Source: Sphingomonas sp. SORGH_AS_0879 (GTDB lineage Bacteria > Pseudomonadota > Alphaproteobacteria > Sphingomonadales > Sphingomonadaceae). From it: a stretch of DNA of 64,000 nucleotides. Location of the stretch: the NCBI RefSeq assembly GCF_030819175.1, contig NZ_JAUTBJ010000002.1:2614001-2678000 (forward strand), read 5' to 3'. Of this stretch, positions 63,190-64,000 are shown in pieces (positions within the stretch are counted from its first letter, which is position 1; each line of letters opens with the position of its first letter). The notes beneath the pieces are model-generated. The model was not told where the DNA came from and made no database searches. It saw only the letters and a program-made list of their open reading frames with translations. Position numbers and translations under genes: made by a program.

Positions 63190-64000
63190 TCAGCGCGCGG
63201 GCGAGGCCGCGACGAAACGCTGGCGCTGCTCGCCCAGCCCGGCGATGCCGAGCGCGACCTCGTCGCCGGGCTTCAGGAACCAGGGCGCTGGCTTCTGGCC
63301 CAGGCCGACGCCGGGGGGCGTGCCGGTGGTGATGATGTCCCCGGCCTCCAGCGCCATGAATTGCGAGCAATAGGACACGATCTGCGCCACCGTGAAGATC
63401 ATGGTGGCGGTGTTGCCGTCCTGCATCCGCTTGCCATTGACGTCGAGCCACATCGACAGCGCCTGGGGATCGCCCACCTCGTCCGCCGTCACCAGCCAGG
63501 GGCCGACCGGGCCGAAGGTCGGAAAGCCCTTGCCCTTGTCCCAGGTCGCGCCGCGCTCGGCCTGCCACTGGCGTTCGGACACGTCGTTGATGACGCAATA
63601 GCCCGCGACATGGGCCAGCGCGTCCGCCTCGGCGATGTCATGCCCGCCGGTGCCGATCACCACGCCCAGTTCGACCTCCCAATCGGTCTTCACCGAGTCG
63701 CGCGGGATGGTGACGGGGTCATTGGGCCCCTGGATGCAGTTGACCCATTTGTTGAAGACCACCGGCTCCTCGGGGATCGGCAGGTTGGATTCGGCGGCAT
63801 GGTCGGCATAGTTCAACCCGATCGCGATGAACTTGCGCGTGCCGCTGACCGGCGGGCCATAGCGCACCGGCCCTTCGACCAGCGGCAGGTCGTCGAGTGC
63901 GAGCGCGGACAGGCGGCGAAGCGCCTCCGGCCCGATCGCGTCGGGCCCGAAATCGGCGACATGCCCCGACACGTCGCGGATGCGACCGGCATCGTCGATC
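63190..64000 (-). CDS. Fumarylacetoacetate hydrolase-family protein, 5' end outside window
   Basis: FAH-fold hydrolase/lyase acting on 2-keto-3-deoxy or 2,4-diketo acids in sugar-acid breakdown. Visible residues run from IDDAGRIRDVSGHVADFG through KFIAIGLNYADHAAESN. The metal site is DWEVELGVVIG with VAGYCVINDVSERQWQAERG, and IITTGTPPGVGLGQKPAPWFLKPGD is the family end. An internal GTG at 63972 could start translation, but the homologous frame continues to the window edge, so the N-terminal 20-30 residues are missing. Together with the AKR it suggests an L-fucose or D-arabinose type pathway. Confidence 0.92.
   Translation of the reverse strand, partial: IDDAGRIRDVSGHVADFGPDAIGPEALRRLSALALDDLPLVEGPVRYGPPVSGTRKFIAIGLNYADHAAESNLPIPEEPVVFNKWVNCIQGPNDPVTIPRDSVKTDWEVELGVVIGTGGHDIAEADALAHVAGYCVINDVSERQWQAERGATWDKGKGFPTFGPVGPWLVTADEVGDPQALSMWLDVNGKRMQDGNTATMIFTVAQIVSYCSQFMALEAGDIITTGTPPGVGLGQKPAPWFLKPGDEVALGIAGLGEQRQRFVAASPAR

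Noticed and set aside
1..64000. CRISPR arrays, tRNA or rRNA genes, phage structural genes
   Set aside because: Looked for regularly spaced repeats, tRNA arms with a CCA end and conserved rRNA blocks; none seen by eye. A tRNAscan and CRISPR-finder run would settle it.

Overview
The window is high-GC DNA from an alphaproteobacterium, most likely a sphingomonad (Sphingomonas or a close relative). The reasons are four intact TonB-dependent receptors (TBDRs) plus one decayed one in 64 kb, Tat-exported hydrolases, a Fec-type sigma/anti-sigma pair, a receptor with a DUF6445 and a flavin-halogenase gene behind it, and a fused fructose PTS protein beside an OprB porin. No rRNA, tRNA or CRISPR array is visible. 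The assignment is an inference from gene content.

Layout. 1-8 kb: two paralogous penicillin-acylase-type Ntn hydrolases, a TBDR and a Tat-exported serine beta-lactamase-fold hydrolase. This looks like an uptake and processing unit for an amide- or lactone-type substrate. 8-12.7 kb: an aminotransferase pseudogene, then the bacterial NHEJ genes ligD and ku with a divergent coiled-coil gene. 12.7-14.6 kb: an IS481-type remnant and IS701-family copy 1. 15-20.2 kb: TBDR, terminator, DUF6445 and flavin-dependent halogenase. 20.2-29.1 kb: a fructose regulon (OprB porin, fructose EIIBC, 1-phosphofructokinase, EIIA-HPr-EI fusion), with a divergent LacI-type regulator and fructose-1,6-bisphosphatase, and two palindromic operators between them. 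29.1-45 kb: a peptide/amide scavenging region holding a TBDR pseudogene, M20 amidohydrolase, TBDR, M14 carboxypeptidase, TPR/2OG-oxygenase, a second M20 and an STN-domain TBDR, facing an ECF sigma factor and FecR. 45.1-49 kb: an AcoR-like regulator without an ATPase domain, divergent from aldehyde and alcohol dehydrogenase genes.

49.1-53.7 kb is a cluster of insertion sequences: an IS3 element, IS701 copy 2 (identical to copy 1, inverted, each flanked by TTAG), an IS5 fragment and a second IS3 element. 53.8-58 kb has lower-GC flanks and holds an orphan PEP-CTERM protein and an HxlR-regulated set of redox enzymes (NmrA-like, aldo/keto reductase, FMN reductase). 58.1-60.2 kb holds a GH28-like remnant and an intact IS3/IS407-type element with a GTTG target duplication. 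60.3-64 kb carries glycerate kinase, 2-hydroxyacid dehydrogenase, aldo/keto reductase and an FAH-family protein that runs off the right edge; together they suggest sugar-acid catabolism.

The most unusual sequence-level observations concern small palindromic insertions and homopolymer tracts in the transposase genes. An identical 23-bp palindromic insert splits a CAG|GTG (Gln-Val) junction in two unrelated transposase genes 40 kb apart. A second, different palindrome supplies the stop codon of an IS3 orfA. Both IS701 copies carry an A8 tract that puts a CPHC-bearing C-terminal tail out of frame.
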